A DNA stretch of 64,000 bases from Rhizobiaceae bacterium (GCA_017640615.1 JAEPQK010000003.1:248001-312000), one strand, 5' to 3'; shown: positions 17,889 to 25,838, counted from the first letter of the stretch. Program-made: numbers and translations. Notes: generated by a model from the letters alone, not told the origin.

Positions 17889-17995
17889 AAGGAACGAAAT
17901 AGGAACAAATGCCTCTTGCCGTCAAGCTGCTCTGGTGGCACTAGTTGGTGGCAAATGACGCTAATGCCAGTGCCTGCGGCGTGGGGGGATAAGGG

Positions 17996-18181
17996 ATGCA
18001 TATTTTGATGGCGCTGGCCGGAGCAGGAATGATTGCCTACGGCTATGTCTGGTCAGCGACCTACCTGGGAATCCCCGAGTCCTTCGAACGCAGCCTTTTG
18101 AGCGATCTACGAACCGGCTTTGGTTTGATACTTTTGGCGCTCGCTGGAATCAGCTTTCAGTTGCGGAAACCCAGGCAGTAG
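17996..18181 (+). CDS. Small two-TM protein of the island
   Basis: 61 residues: a hydrophobic segment at 2-25 (ILMALAGAGMIAYGYVW), a polar loop SFERSLLSDLRTG, a second segment at 41-55 and a basic tail RKPRQ. The ATG follows a purine-rich GGGGGGATAAGGG. Unrecognised. The 280 bases between this gene and the end of the OLD gene contain nothing I can name. Confidence 0.5.
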   Translation: MHILMALAGAGMIAYGYVWSATYLGIPESFERSLLSDLRTGFGLILLALAGISFQLRKPRQ

Positions 18182-18462
18182 TCCGTCGCACTACGCCGCC
18201 GGGCGCCGGTAGGACACCCTCGTACATTTTTCCCGATAATTCAGCGTTCGCGAGCCGAGCCAAGGTGCACGGCCCGCGCCAGGTTTTCGTGCTTTCGTAG
18301 GCCGATTTGGCGACAAAAATGCCACATACGAGAGGCTAAGTGGCTGACAACGCTGCATTTCCTCACAAGAGGGGATGATCCCCCTTAGCAAAAACTAATT
18401 CGCGCCCGAGTACGCAAGGCCGCGCCCCGCAGGCGCTCAATGGCGGCATACGGTCCCTCGTG

Positions 18463-20550
18463 CTACCCCAACTTCTCAATATCGTTGAACAGTTCGGTCC
18501 ACCGGGTGATCACTGCGGCATCAAATTTATCGATGCCACGCAGAAGCGCTCGTTTCTTTACCTCGCGAGAAACATCGACTTTCCACCCTTCAGCTAGTGT
18601 GATGCCCTGCGAAGAGGCCCATTCCTCAACCTGTGGAACGATTGGACGCCCTGCCTCCAAGATGTCACTAAATGGGGTATCAGCCCGCCGTTCCCAGCGA
18701 TCTATCACGTCGGCGAGGAACTCTGGTGGGAACAAATCCTCGATTTCTGAACTCTCAAATCCCACGTATTTGTCGGTCGATAGGATCCGATTCTTGGCTG
18801 TCTGGTACAGACCGTTCTCCATATCCTTCGCCATCTTGCTTCCCGCCTCGTCGCCGTCAAAGAGCATCACCGGCAGAACCTCGTCGCGGCCGGTCAGTAT
18901 GCTCGCCACAACCTGCGCGTTCCTTGCGCCGTGCGACGGTGGAAAGACCAATTCTCGTCTAGGGCTGATTTTGTTGCCGCCAATCAGTAAGGCCTTGATT
19001 GTTGCAAGATAATGTTGGTCAGACGGGCCTTCCACAATTACTGGATGACAGCCCAACAGAATGCTTTCGGCAACGTTCATGTTCAGGGCAGAATGGATCG
19101 CGTAGGTGGCGCCGTTTTTGCGCGGATCGTCGCTCCCTCGCCGCAGGTCCGCCGAAGCTTTGGTTGAACCATCGGCGCTAACATAGACCTTGCGGGCACG
19201 GTCGAGCGAATCCGCGTCGACAAGAAAAGGCGAATGCGTCGTGTAGATAATCTGGTTCGTCCCTGACAGGTTCTCAAAGAAGGCCGAGAGATCACGTTGC
19301 GCGAGGGGGTGCAGGGACAGCCCGGGCTCGTCGAGCAGAAGGATAGCGTCGCGGTGATCGTGACGGCTCTCGACCAGGAAAATCAAATAGAAGCTTAGGA
19401 ACCACTGAAGTCCGCTGCTGCGGTCTTCAAGTTCGACCTTTTCTGGCCGCTTGCCGTCGCTGACCCAGATCCGGAAGTGGTCTCCGTCCGCCTGGAATTC
19501 AAAGAGGTAGTCACCCTGCCTCCACCAGTTCCGAAACTTTTTGGTAAGGTCCGTACCGGCCGAATTCAGCAAGATCGTACGGTCGCGCTTCTTGGTCGCA
19601 ATGTCGGCGATTTCAGACTCTGAAGGCGTCCGCCCTTGTGGATCTCTAAAGTCCCGGCCTAACTCCAGAATTTCTTCCGGTTGTAAGGTCACAAAGCTGA
19701 ACAAGACACGCAGCGTCCGCGCCTTCGCGGCCTCGCGTGCGCCCAAGTCGGTGCGCTGCAGGTTCTGAACAACATGCGGCAGGTAGATTTCGGAATCTAA
19801 GTTTCCGTAGTTCGAATAGTATACAAACCTGGGAAGCTTCTCGAGGACGAGGTTGACCACATCTTCGATGTCGCCGGGCATCGCCGCAGTCAACTCTGCG
19901 GCCTTCGCTTCAACTGCAGCGATCAGCTGCTGAAATCGCGGAACAATTGAACTGGTCGCAGCCGGCGTCTCGGGCAAGGCATTGGTCAGCATGTTTGCCA
20001 ACTCTCCGAGTGCGACATCTGACCATATCGTATCGGCGCGGTATCCCATCAACTCATCGAGTGTGCTCAACATGTCTGGTTTAATGGTAGACTCTTTGGC
20101 CAAAGGCGTAATTGCTTCGATCTCGGATTTAGCATCCTCCAAGAGCGTCCGAATCTCTTTATTAGGTATTGCTGTGCGTGGTTGGTGTTTTGGGAACTCG
20201 ATATCATAATTACCATCGAAGTACCTGCTTACCTGCACCACATCTGTATATTGGCGATCTATGCCGCTCAGATTGGCGATCTCATCAGCACACTCTGCGC
20301 AATCGAATTCCGCGACAATGAACCTGAACTCCGCCGGGTTTGCGCGGACGGCCGTATAATTACTCTTGGGATAATCTGACGTAGGTTTGATTTCTCCTTC
20401 CCTGGCAGGATTGAGTTTCCATAACGGCAGCAGGAGGTTTGTCTTTCCGGATTCGTTGACGCCGACGAGAGCAGTTACTTGCTCAGCGTCTATCCACCCG
20501 CTATCGGCCACTGAACGAAAGTCTGTAACCTTAAACCGCAGCAGTTTCAT
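18463..20550 (-). CDS. OLD-family ATP-dependent nuclease (AAA ATPase plus TOPRIM)
   Basis: 695 residues. The SMC-like ATPase has Walker A GVNESGKTNLL near 31-41, a signature-like EDRSSGLQWFLSF near 375, Walker B AILLLDEPGLSLHP near 405 and an H-loop TTHSPFLV. The TOPRIM nuclease follows with PVIVEGPSDQHY near 507 and LPVMLFDGDEAG near 565, both acidic centres intact. OLD proteins degrade DNA and several defend against phages; GajA of Gabija has the same build, but no UvrD-like partner lies beside it here, so it is a stand-alone (class 1) OLD. Its start overlaps a 30-residue peptide gene. Defence role inferred from family and island setting. Confidence 0.87.
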   Translation of the reverse strand: MKLLRFKVTDFRSVADSGWIDAEQVTALVGVNESGKTNLLLPLWKLNPAREGEIKPTSDYPKSNYTAVRANPAEFRFIVAEFDCAECADEIANLSGIDRQYTDVVQVSRYFDGNYDIEFPKHQPRTAIPNKEIRTLLEDAKSEIEAITPLAKESTIKPDMLSTLDELMGYRADTIWSDVALGELANMLTNALPETPAATSSIVPRFQQLIAAVEAKAAELTAAMPGDIEDVVNLVLEKLPRFVYYSNYGNLDSEIYLPHVVQNLQRTDLGAREAAKARTLRVLFSFVTLQPEEILELGRDFRDPQGRTPSESEIADIATKKRDRTILLNSAGTDLTKKFRNWWRQGDYLFEFQADGDHFRIWVSDGKRPEKVELEDRSSGLQWFLSFYLIFLVESRHDHRDAILLLDEPGLSLHPLAQRDLSAFFENLSGTNQIIYTTHSPFLVDADSLDRARKVYVSADGSTKASADLRRGSDDPRKNGATYAIHSALNMNVAESILLGCHPVIVEGPSDQHYLATIKALLIGGNKISPRRELVFPPSHGARNAQVVASILTGRDEVLPVMLFDGDEAGSKMAKDMENGLYQTAKNRILSTDKYVGFESSEIEDLFPPEFLADVIDRWERRADTPFSDILEAGRPIVPQVEEWASSQGITLAEGWKVDVSREVKKRALLRGIDKFDAAVITRWTELFNDIEKLG

Positions 20551-20639
20551 TTCGTCAGCTCGCCAACAAGCTTCTTGGTCTCAGGCCCCTCGGCCGGCGT
20601 AGTCGCCAGCAAGGCCGCAAGCAAAAATGAGAACCGCAT
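20547..20639 (-). CDS. 30-residue signal-like leader peptide overlapping the OLD gene
   Basis: Short frame from an ATG at 20639 to a TGA that overlaps the OLD start codon by 4 bp (ATGA). The peptide begins MRFSFLLAALLATTPAEG, like a signal peptide, and ends with the charged KKLVGELTK. GAAAGG lies 9-14 bases upstream of its ATG. The layout suggests translational coupling of the OLD nuclease to this peptide; the peptide may also have a role of its own. Seen directly; function unknown. Confidence 0.5.
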   Translation of the reverse strand: MRFSFLLAALLATTPAEGPETKKLVGELTK

Positions 20640-20653
20640 TGTAAAAGCCTTTC

Positions 20654-20671
20654 GCCATTACCCGTAATGGC
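20654..20671. promoter_or_regulatory. Palindromic operator at the OLD operon promoter
   Basis: GCCATTACCCGTAATGGC: perfect 8-bp arms around a CC centre. It lies immediately downstream of the -10 box, over the expected transcription start, and 14 bases before the leader peptide ATG. A repressor dimer bound here would block transcription. No regulator gene stands beside it; the AlpA-like protein or a chromosomal factor are candidates. Confidence 0.55.
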
Positions 20672-20672
20672 A

Positions 20673-20701
20673 AGATTAGATTAGCCCCGGCCGATTGCCA
20701 A
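20673..20701 (-). promoter_or_regulatory. Candidate sigma-70 promoter of the OLD operon
   Basis: On the minus strand: -35 TTGGCA (20701-20696), 17-bp spacer, -10 TAATCT (20678-20673). Good spacing and close match to consensus, placed just before the palindrome and leader peptide. Confidence 0.5.
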
Positions 20702-20861
20702 CTGCGCACCACCGTCGCAAGGGAGTCAATGCGATTTGTTGATAAATGAGAGTCGCCGATACTCCCATAAATCGTTGTTTTTAAATCTTTTTTTGAACTT
20801 TCCATTGCGTGAACCGTGCGATTCTGCGAAGGTACGAACGGCATTGAGTCGAGGACATGTC

Positions 20862-21062
20862 ATGTGCCTAATCATCGACTTTAACACCCGCGAACGACGT
20901 GAGCAGCGGCCAACCTTCGCCGAGTTCATTTCAACAAGGGTAGGCGAGCCGTGGAGAATTAGCGCGGGCTATGATCCTGACTATCCGGGGGAGACGGTTA
21001 CGCCTTTCGGCGTCGAGGTCTTCCTCCGCGAATACACTGAGTTGCACGGAAAACCGTTTTGA
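20862..21062 (+). CDS. Hypothetical 66-residue protein
   Basis: Starts at the ATG at 20862 after GAGGA; the frame extends upstream without a good start. Begins CLIIDFNTRERREQRPTF and ends VFLREYTELHGKPF; hydrophilic, no TM segment, no known motif. Divergent from the OLD operon, sharing a 222-bp region that holds the OLD promoter. Flanking DNA is AT-rich compared with the chromosome. May be a regulator or accessory defence protein, but nothing in the sequence says so. Confidence 0.5.
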   Translation: MCLIIDFNTRERREQRPTFAEFISTRVGEPWRISAGYDPDYPGETVTPFGVEVFLREYTELHGKPF

Positions 21063-21123
21063 TCCGCCTTCACGTTCTTGCCTGACGGAAAACTCAACGA
21101 ACGTGGTACTAGAACGAGAAAAG

Positions 21124-21993
21124 CTAAAGCCGGAAATTGGAGGCTGAGTTCGGCTTCAGCAGTTCTTGTTGATTGAGCGCCGCAGCAAACGTTTCGCAGG
21201 TGTTGGACGCAAGCTCGTTGGCAAGGTACAGAAAAATCAGTCCGACCAGTGGGCTCAAAATCAGCAGCCCAATTCCAATGTTCGAAGGGTATGCGTCGGC
21301 CAGGCCGCTAAATCCGTTGGCGTAAATGACGTATCCGAATTTGACTGCGGTCGCAGCCATACACAACACAGCAAATCTTGGATAAATCTGGGTAGCGATA
21401 AATAGCCGGCCGGAGCTCCGGCTAAACCGTGCATGGGGATTTGCTGAGTAGTTGGTGATAGGTCGCGAAGTCTGTATCCCGCCTATCAAATGAGCTTCCA
21501 CATAGTCGCGATACGTCCCAACCCATGAGTACCTCTTTATCCACCCGCCACTGCTGCGTGAGTGGAATGCGTCGGCGTCCTGTCGGAAGCGTTGGTCCGC
21601 CTGCGCGTCGGGCGAAATGATCTCGCCATCGTTATCCAAGCCTGCGAAGAATATATTGTCGAGACCAATACCCAACGATCGGTATTCGAACAAAATGAAA
21701 TTATGAGTGTTTTTCAACAACATCACTGAGTATGTGAAATTCAAGAGAAAAAACAGCAAAAATGCTGCAATACATACGCTAAACGGATCAACTTCGATCA
21801 CGAAGAGCTTTACTGTTTTTGATTCGCTTCCGCTGATTTGTGCCGGCATGAAAATAATAATGGCGATCGCGCTCAGCATTGTGAAAAACATCCGGTTGGA
21901 TGACTTTGACGTGCTGTTGTGCGCATCAATGAGAAATTCGAGCTCAGCGATCCTCTCGGAGAACTTGCGGTCTTCGTATCGTGAAATTGCCAT
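21124..21993 (-). CDS. Unrecognised island membrane protein, about four TM segments
   Basis: 289 residues from the ATG at 21993 (a TTG start 42 bases upstream is possible). Hydrophobic stretches lie near 38-52, 72-98, 205-225 and 245-262. The hydrophilic middle (about 115-195) contains RSLGIGLDNIFFAGLDNDGE. The layout of paired TM helices around a cytoplasmic domain recalls effector proteins of some phage-defence cassettes, but no catalytic motif is seen. More AT-rich codon use than flanking genes. Preceded by the terminator of the tape-measure operon, so it needs its own promoter. Confidence 0.6.
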   Translation of the reverse strand: MAISRYEDRKFSERIAELEFLIDAHNSTSKSSNRMFFTMLSAIAIIIFMPAQISGSESKTVKLFVIEVDPFSVCIAAFLLFFLLNFTYSVMLLKNTHNFILFEYRSLGIGLDNIFFAGLDNDGEIISPDAQADQRFRQDADAFHSRSSGGWIKRYSWVGTYRDYVEAHLIGGIQTSRPITNYSANPHARFSRSSGRLFIATQIYPRFAVLCMAATAVKFGYVIYANGFSGLADAYPSNIGIGLLILSPLVGLIFLYLANELASNTCETFAAALNQQELLKPNSASNFRL

Positions 21994-22078
21994 TTCGGTC
22001 CGTTCCGGCAAATCGACAATAGACCAATGAACCAACTGAAGCTCACCGAGTCTAGCTCATTCGCAGTTGTGAGAAATA

Positions 22079-22114
22079 AAGGCGCCCGACCGAAAAACCC
22101 AGCCGGACGCCTTG
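22079..22114 (-). terminator. Intrinsic terminator of the tape-measure operon
   Basis: Read on the minus strand, AAGGCGTCCGG pairs imperfectly with CGGTCGGGCGCCTT around a GCTGGGTTTTT loop, followed by TTTATTTCTC. It begins 57 bases after the stop of the last operon gene. Confidence 0.65.
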
Positions 22115-22171
22115 AAAGCCAGCGATCGCTGGCAAAGCAGCGGGATGGAGGCGCCCCGCCGAACTTGATCG

Positions 22172-22882
22172 CTAAGCCGCGGCTCTGCTCGCCTCCCGCT
22201 CAGCGTCGAATATCACCCGATAGACTCGCCGGAGAGTTTCTGGTGCCGGAGCGTGCCCTGTGCCCGTGAAGCCCCGGCCGCCCGGCTTCGATTGAAGGGT
22301 TGCTGGAAACTGCAAATCGCCGAGGTTCTGTTTGACCCGCTCGGCGGCTTGAGCTTCGCCGAGCAAGTTGGCAGCGAGCTCGACCTGAGCGCCTATGGCG
22401 GCATCCAGCGCTGACTCAAACGGCCGTAGAATTGCGCCAGCTGAGTCGACTGCTGATCTCAGAATTTCTCGGCGACGCTCGTGCTCGTGCTCAAGCGCGG
22501 CTATTTTCGGCGTGAATCCGTCCGCCTTCGCTTTAGCTGCCGCGACCACGGTTTCGAGCGCCGCGATCGTTTCGTCGTCGGGCGCGTCATCGTCACCGAG
22601 TCGCTCAGCAACTTCCCGCTGCGCGTAGGCGCGTTGCAGCGCTGATTGTGCTTTTGTCAGTTCAGTGTCGACCGCGGTCTTCGCATCGTCTGAACGCGCC
22701 GCAGCCAGTACCTCGTAAGCCGTCTTCTTTGCGCGCACGGCCGCCTCGATCTTTTCTAGGGCAGCATCTGCGCCAGCCGGCAGCGGGGAGGCGAGGGCAG
22801 CAGCCACAGGCGTCATTTCGGGCGCTCGCGGCTTCGGCGGCCGGCCACGTCTCCGGGGCGACAGGTTTTCAATTAGGCTCAT
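22172..22882 (-). CDS. Coiled-coil hypothetical protein, last gene of tape-measure operon
   Basis: 236 residues from the ATG at 22882, after GAGGATG; the longer open frame upstream overlaps the preceding gene. An AT-hook-like basic stretch PRRRGRPPKPRAPE near the N-terminus is followed by long Ala/Glu/Lys-rich helices (about 45-200) with no Gly or Pro breaks, a likely coiled coil, then a Gly-rich tail GGRGFTGTGHAPAPE. Ten bases after the gene upstream. It could be a structural or chaperone-like partner of the tape-measure protein; no family recognised. Confidence 0.62.
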   Translation of the reverse strand: MSLIENLSPRRRGRPPKPRAPEMTPVAAALASPLPAGADAALEKIEAAVRAKKTAYEVLAAARSDDAKTAVDTELTKAQSALQRAYAQREVAERLGDDDAPDDETIAALETVVAAAKAKADGFTPKIAALEHEHERRREILRSAVDSAGAILRPFESALDAAIGAQVELAANLLGEAQAAERVKQNLGDLQFPATLQSKPGGRGFTGTGHAPAPETLRRVYRVIFDAEREASRAAA

Positions 22883-22892
22883 CTGCGCATCC

Positions 22893-23288
22893 TCAGTTTT
22901 TGGCGGCGGGGCCGAGCCGCGCGTTTGCCGCTTCGATTGCGTGGCTCCAGCATGCATCAGAGGCGTCGGAGCCAGACGCAGGGCCCAAGCCGAGCGTCCC
23001 GGCCTCCCTGCGCCGTGTTTCGAAGCTGGTGACGCTCTGTCGAGGTGCGTTAAGGTCTTGTGCGAAGGCCCGCATGCACCCAATCGCCTGCTCGGCGGTT
23101 AGGTCGGATTCGTAAGCAAGGTGTTCGGCGAAACCGCGCATCTCTGCGGCGAGCGGATGGCTCAGCACCTTCGTTACTTCCGCCTTCACTGCGGCCACTA
23201 TTCTCTCTCTCAAGCTTTTCTCCATAGGAACGGGTTGGGCGGACACGAGATGGCAAATCCGTGCTCGGCCAGGGTTGCGGCGCATCAT
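22893..23288 (-). CDS. Hypothetical protein with phage-like helical motif
   Basis: 131 residues from the ATG at 23288, which overlaps the preceding stop by 4 bp; an internal ATG at 23225 gives 110 residues. The segment LSHPLAAEMRGFAEHLAYES followed by DLTAEQAIGCM resembles a motif I associate with the C-terminal regions of some rhizobial prophage head proteases and accessory proteins; this is from memory and weak. Otherwise Ala-rich and helical. Translationally coupled third gene of the operon. Confidence 0.6.
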   Translation of the reverse strand: MMRRNPGRARICHLVSAQPVPMEKSLRERIVAAVKAEVTKVLSHPLAAEMRGFAEHLAYESDLTAEQAIGCMRAFAQDLNAPRQSVTSFETRRREAGTLGLGPASGSDASDACWSHAIEAANARLGPAAKN

Positions 23289-23461
23289 TGGCCGCTCGCT
23301 GCGGGGACAACGGCAAGCATCGAAAGATAGGCGAGCGACAGAACCGCGAGACCGCGCGCGATCGCTTTGGACATCGAATCCCATCCCGCACGGTCGAGCA
23401 GGATCGCACCAGCCAGGAACAGGGCGAATGCCGCCGAAATGAAATTCAGCACGGCGATCAT
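23285..23461 (-). CDS. 58-residue two-TM protein in tape-measure operon (holin-like size)
   Basis: Starts at an ATG overlapping the tape-measure stop (ATGA, 23458-23461) and ends in a TGA overlapping the next ATG. Two hydrophobic helices (2-22 and 37-52) are separated by LLDRAGWDSMSKAIARG. The double overlap makes a real gene likely despite its size. Size and topology fit a small holin, but many small membrane proteins look alike. Confidence 0.65.
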   Translation of the reverse strand: MIAVLNFISAAFALFLAGAILLDRAGWDSMSKAIARGLAVLSLAYLSMLAVVPAASGQ

Positions 23462-25551
23462 GGCATCGCATCCGCGAAGTTGCGGCGCATTTCGACGCCT
23501 AGATTTCGCTCGGCACGGGTTGTCGCCGCGCCCATGCTTGCCAGTTCTCGTTTGATGTGTTGCAGCTTGGCGAGCATCCGATCGAGTGCGCTGTCGTCCA
23601 CGTTCGGCTTCGCCGTCACACTGAGCGAGCTTTCGATTTCCATGCCGGCGGCTTTCGCCTTGCCGAGCAGTTCCTCGTACATCGCCTCGATCTCGCCCTT
23701 GCCTTGGGCGACTTTCAACTCATGCATGCTGTGATCTTCGGCGCCCCGGTGCGTAGCGAGCCGGCGGTCTTCGGCAGCGTTGTCCGAACTCATTTCGCGG
23801 ACGATGAAGGCTGTTCCTGCGGCGCCAGCTATGGTTGCTGCAACCGGCAGGCCAAGTCGCGAGAGTCCGGATAGGTGCTTCTTTCCCGGCAGTCCTCCGT
23901 CGATCGTGCCGGCGCCGCCGAGCGCCACCGCGGCACGGGTTAGCGCAGCCGCCGAGCCGTCCAAGGCGATTGCCGAGGACTTGAGCCCGAAGAGGTCAAG
24001 CTTGCCTGCCAGCGCCTTGCCGCCTTTGAAGAGCCCGTATCCGGCGCCGCCAATGCCGAGCGCCGTTGCGAGCGGATTGTCTTTGCCACTTGCTGCCAGC
24101 GCATTGATCGCGTCCGCAAGACCGTTGAGCCCGCGGTTGATGTTATCGATCGGCACGAGTGCGGCGCTCAGATTTTCCAGCGATTTCTTGAGCGCCTGCA
24201 AGCCGACGAATGGGTCTTCGAACCGAACCTCGCCCGCAACCTCGCTGCCCATGGCCTCATTCATTAGCCGCAGCCAGCGTTCGATCTGTTCGCGCTGCGT
24301 CACGATTCGGGTGAGTAGGCCGGTGGCATTGGTGTTGCCTGAAAGCTTACCGATGGCGGCCGCCACCTGTGTATTGTTTTCGAGATCAACCCCGTCACGC
24401 CTGAGCGCCGGAATTAAGTGCTTGACCACCCACTGATCAGGATCGGAGCCAAACAGCTCGGCGTCCATCAGTCCGTCATTATTGCGGATGCCAATTCGGT
24501 GACGCTCGGCCAGGTAGCGCTTGCCGCCAGCAGAACCAACCGCCTCAAGGACGAACGCTTTGAAAGCCATCCCCAGCGCATTGCCCGCGACCTCCGGGCC
24601 CATGTCTTGCATGTAGACCGATGCACGCGCCAGGAAGTCTGGTGAGAGAGCGGGGCCGGCCACTTTAGAGCGCCGGGCGAACGAGAAGAACTGGCCCGGA
24701 TCAAAATCGGGGTCGACTTGGGCGGCCTTCGTCGCCGCGTCGACCAGAGCGTTTACCTGATCGATGCCTCTCTTACCGTCCGAGTTCAGACCCAAGTTAT
24801 CGAGGCCGCGTATCAGACCGATCAGGTGTTGGACCGCAGCGTCAGCGCCTTTGACGCTTTGCAGAACCACGAGCGATTGCGTCAGTCGCTCAAGCACGGC
24901 AGCCGCGCGATCCGCGTCGCCCATTGTCGAATATGTGCTCCGCGCCAACTCCATGATGCTTGTGATTGGCAGTGAAGGGTATTTGTGCCCAAGTTCTTCC
25001 GACCGATCGAACAGTGTCTCGCGCTGGTCATCGGGAATGTTCGCCATTCGCTGGCGGAATATTTCGCGCCGGCGTTCGGAACTGGCAGACAGCGCTTCGC
25101 GTCCCATGATTCCGGCGAAATAGGGTGCGGTGTAGGCGCCGGCTAGCACAAATGCCGGGCGAAGAATTCTGCCCATGCGTGTTGAGTGTGTGCGCGCACG
25201 GCGCTCCATGTCGGCGGTATGCCTGTCGAATTCTGCTCGGCTCTGCGCAAGGGCCGAAACGACGCCGGTCTTCCAGTGCGAAATCTCTGAGCTCTTGAGC
25301 GCGCCGGCCAGGTTGCGGGTGCGCATACTGTTGTGAAGGTTCAGCCACGAGCGCTCTACGGTCGCCAGGTCGGCAGCTGACAGTTTGAGCTTGTCCAACT
25401 GGCGCTGGAAACCAATGCCCCAGGACTTCACTCCGGCGAGGCGCCGCGCGGCAGCTTCAACGTCCCGAATCGCGGACGTGACCTTCCGGGTCTCGCCAAG
25501 CCCCTCAGTCCGGAGCCTCAATATCAGTTGACCGACAAGGGTCTTTGCCAC
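23458..25551 (-). CDS. Phage tail tape-measure-like protein
   Basis: 697 residues. The N-terminus is GQLILRLRTEGLGETRKV with helical repeats. Region about 120-400 fits the TP901-type tape-measure core: helices with YPSLPITSIMELARSTYSTMG, AAAVLERLTQSLVVLQSVKG and LSPDFLARASVYMQDMG. Hydrophobic Gly/Ala-rich segments lie near 490-515 and 570-595, as in tape measures that enter membranes; the C-terminus is a coiled coil with RNLGVEMRRNFADAM. Such proteins set tail length and help DNA injection. At 697 residues the tail implied is short to medium. No tail tube, baseplate or capsid gene is nearby. First gene of a four-gene coupled operon. Confidence 0.75.
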   Translation of the reverse strand: MAKTLVGQLILRLRTEGLGETRKVTSAIRDVEAAARRLAGVKSWGIGFQRQLDKLKLSAADLATVERSWLNLHNSMRTRNLAGALKSSEISHWKTGVVSALAQSRAEFDRHTADMERRARTHSTRMGRILRPAFVLAGAYTAPYFAGIMGREALSASSERRREIFRQRMANIPDDQRETLFDRSEELGHKYPSLPITSIMELARSTYSTMGDADRAAAVLERLTQSLVVLQSVKGADAAVQHLIGLIRGLDNLGLNSDGKRGIDQVNALVDAATKAAQVDPDFDPGQFFSFARRSKVAGPALSPDFLARASVYMQDMGPEVAGNALGMAFKAFVLEAVGSAGGKRYLAERHRIGIRNNDGLMDAELFGSDPDQWVVKHLIPALRRDGVDLENNTQVAAAIGKLSGNTNATGLLTRIVTQREQIERWLRLMNEAMGSEVAGEVRFEDPFVGLQALKKSLENLSAALVPIDNINRGLNGLADAINALAASGKDNPLATALGIGGAGYGLFKGGKALAGKLDLFGLKSSAIALDGSAAALTRAAVALGGAGTIDGGLPGKKHLSGLSRLGLPVAATIAGAAGTAFIVREMSSDNAAEDRRLATHRGAEDHSMHELKVAQGKGEIEAMYEELLGKAKAAGMEIESSLSVTAKPNVDDSALDRMLAKLQHIKRELASMGAATTRAERNLGVEMRRNFADAMP

Positions 25552-25748
25552 ACCTGCACACCTTCTACAAAAAACCAGTTGCCTCGTATATCATGTTGCG
25601 AAAGATTTTTCTAGAAAAATCGTACCATTTACTTATGCGAGAAAGTAAATCGTCAATATTGATATTAACAACATTGCTATAAATTCTTAGATCTGATTTG
25701 TCGTGCGCGCAGCGTTGCGGCAGCCGAACGGCCCTGCAGTCGGATCGG

Positions 25749-25770
25749 AATAGGGAACAAAATAGGGAAG
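25749..25770 (+). repeat. Right terminal double repeat, partner of 13287-13308
   Basis: AATAGGGAAC-AAAATAGGGAAG, two mismatches from the left copy and in the same orientation. It lies 52 bp inside the tRNA-side att core. A related inverted stretch (TTTTCCCTTCTATTTCC) follows at about 25790-25806. Likely integrase arm-binding sites. The rest of 25552-25822 is AT-rich, holds the promoter region of the tape-measure operon, and shows no gene. Confidence 0.55.
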
Positions 25771-25822
25771 TGCGCCAATGAGGCGTACTTTTCCCTTCTA
25801 TTTCCGCATGTTACGAGAATAG

Positions 25823-25838
25823 AATGGCGGAGAGGGAG
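25823..25838. repeat. tRNA-side attachment-site repeat (att core)
   Basis: AATGGCGGAGAGGGAG, identical to 13150-13165 and covering the CCA end and acceptor-stem 3' half of tRNA-Ser. Integration into the 3' end of a tRNA restores the gene, as typical for tyrosine integrases. Confidence 0.82.

Larger units (their letters stand above)
13150..25838. mobile_element. P4-like integrated island / candidate phage satellite at tRNA-Ser(CGA)
   Basis: About 12.7 kb between two copies of a 16-bp sequence, one of which is the 3' end of an intact tRNA-Ser gene. Cargo: tyrosine integrase, AlpA-like regulator, primase-polymerase/helicase with iteron-like repeats, OLD nuclease, a tape-measure-like operon and small unknown genes. 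Integrase plus AlpA plus primase-helicase is the core of P4-type satellites. There are no conjugation genes, and no terminase, capsid or lysis gene is recognisable. Several stretches (about 20.0-22.0 kb and 25.56-25.70 kb) are visibly more AT-rich than the flanks. The integrase lies at the end away from the intact tRNA. Boundaries are firm; satellite status is inference. Confidence 0.82.

Noticed and set aside
18463..20550. Gabija system (GajAB)
   Set aside because: The OLD protein fits GajA in build, but no UvrD/GajB helicase gene lies on either side.
20581..20844. 87-residue minus-strand frame upstream of the OLD gene
   Set aside because: Overlaps the promoter, palindrome and leader peptide in another frame; no ribosome site and no likeness to a protein.
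13150..25838. Complete or defective prophage
   Set aside because: Only a tape-measure-like gene recalls phage structure; no terminase, portal, capsid, tube, baseplate or lysis gene was recognised, while a P4-like core is intact.
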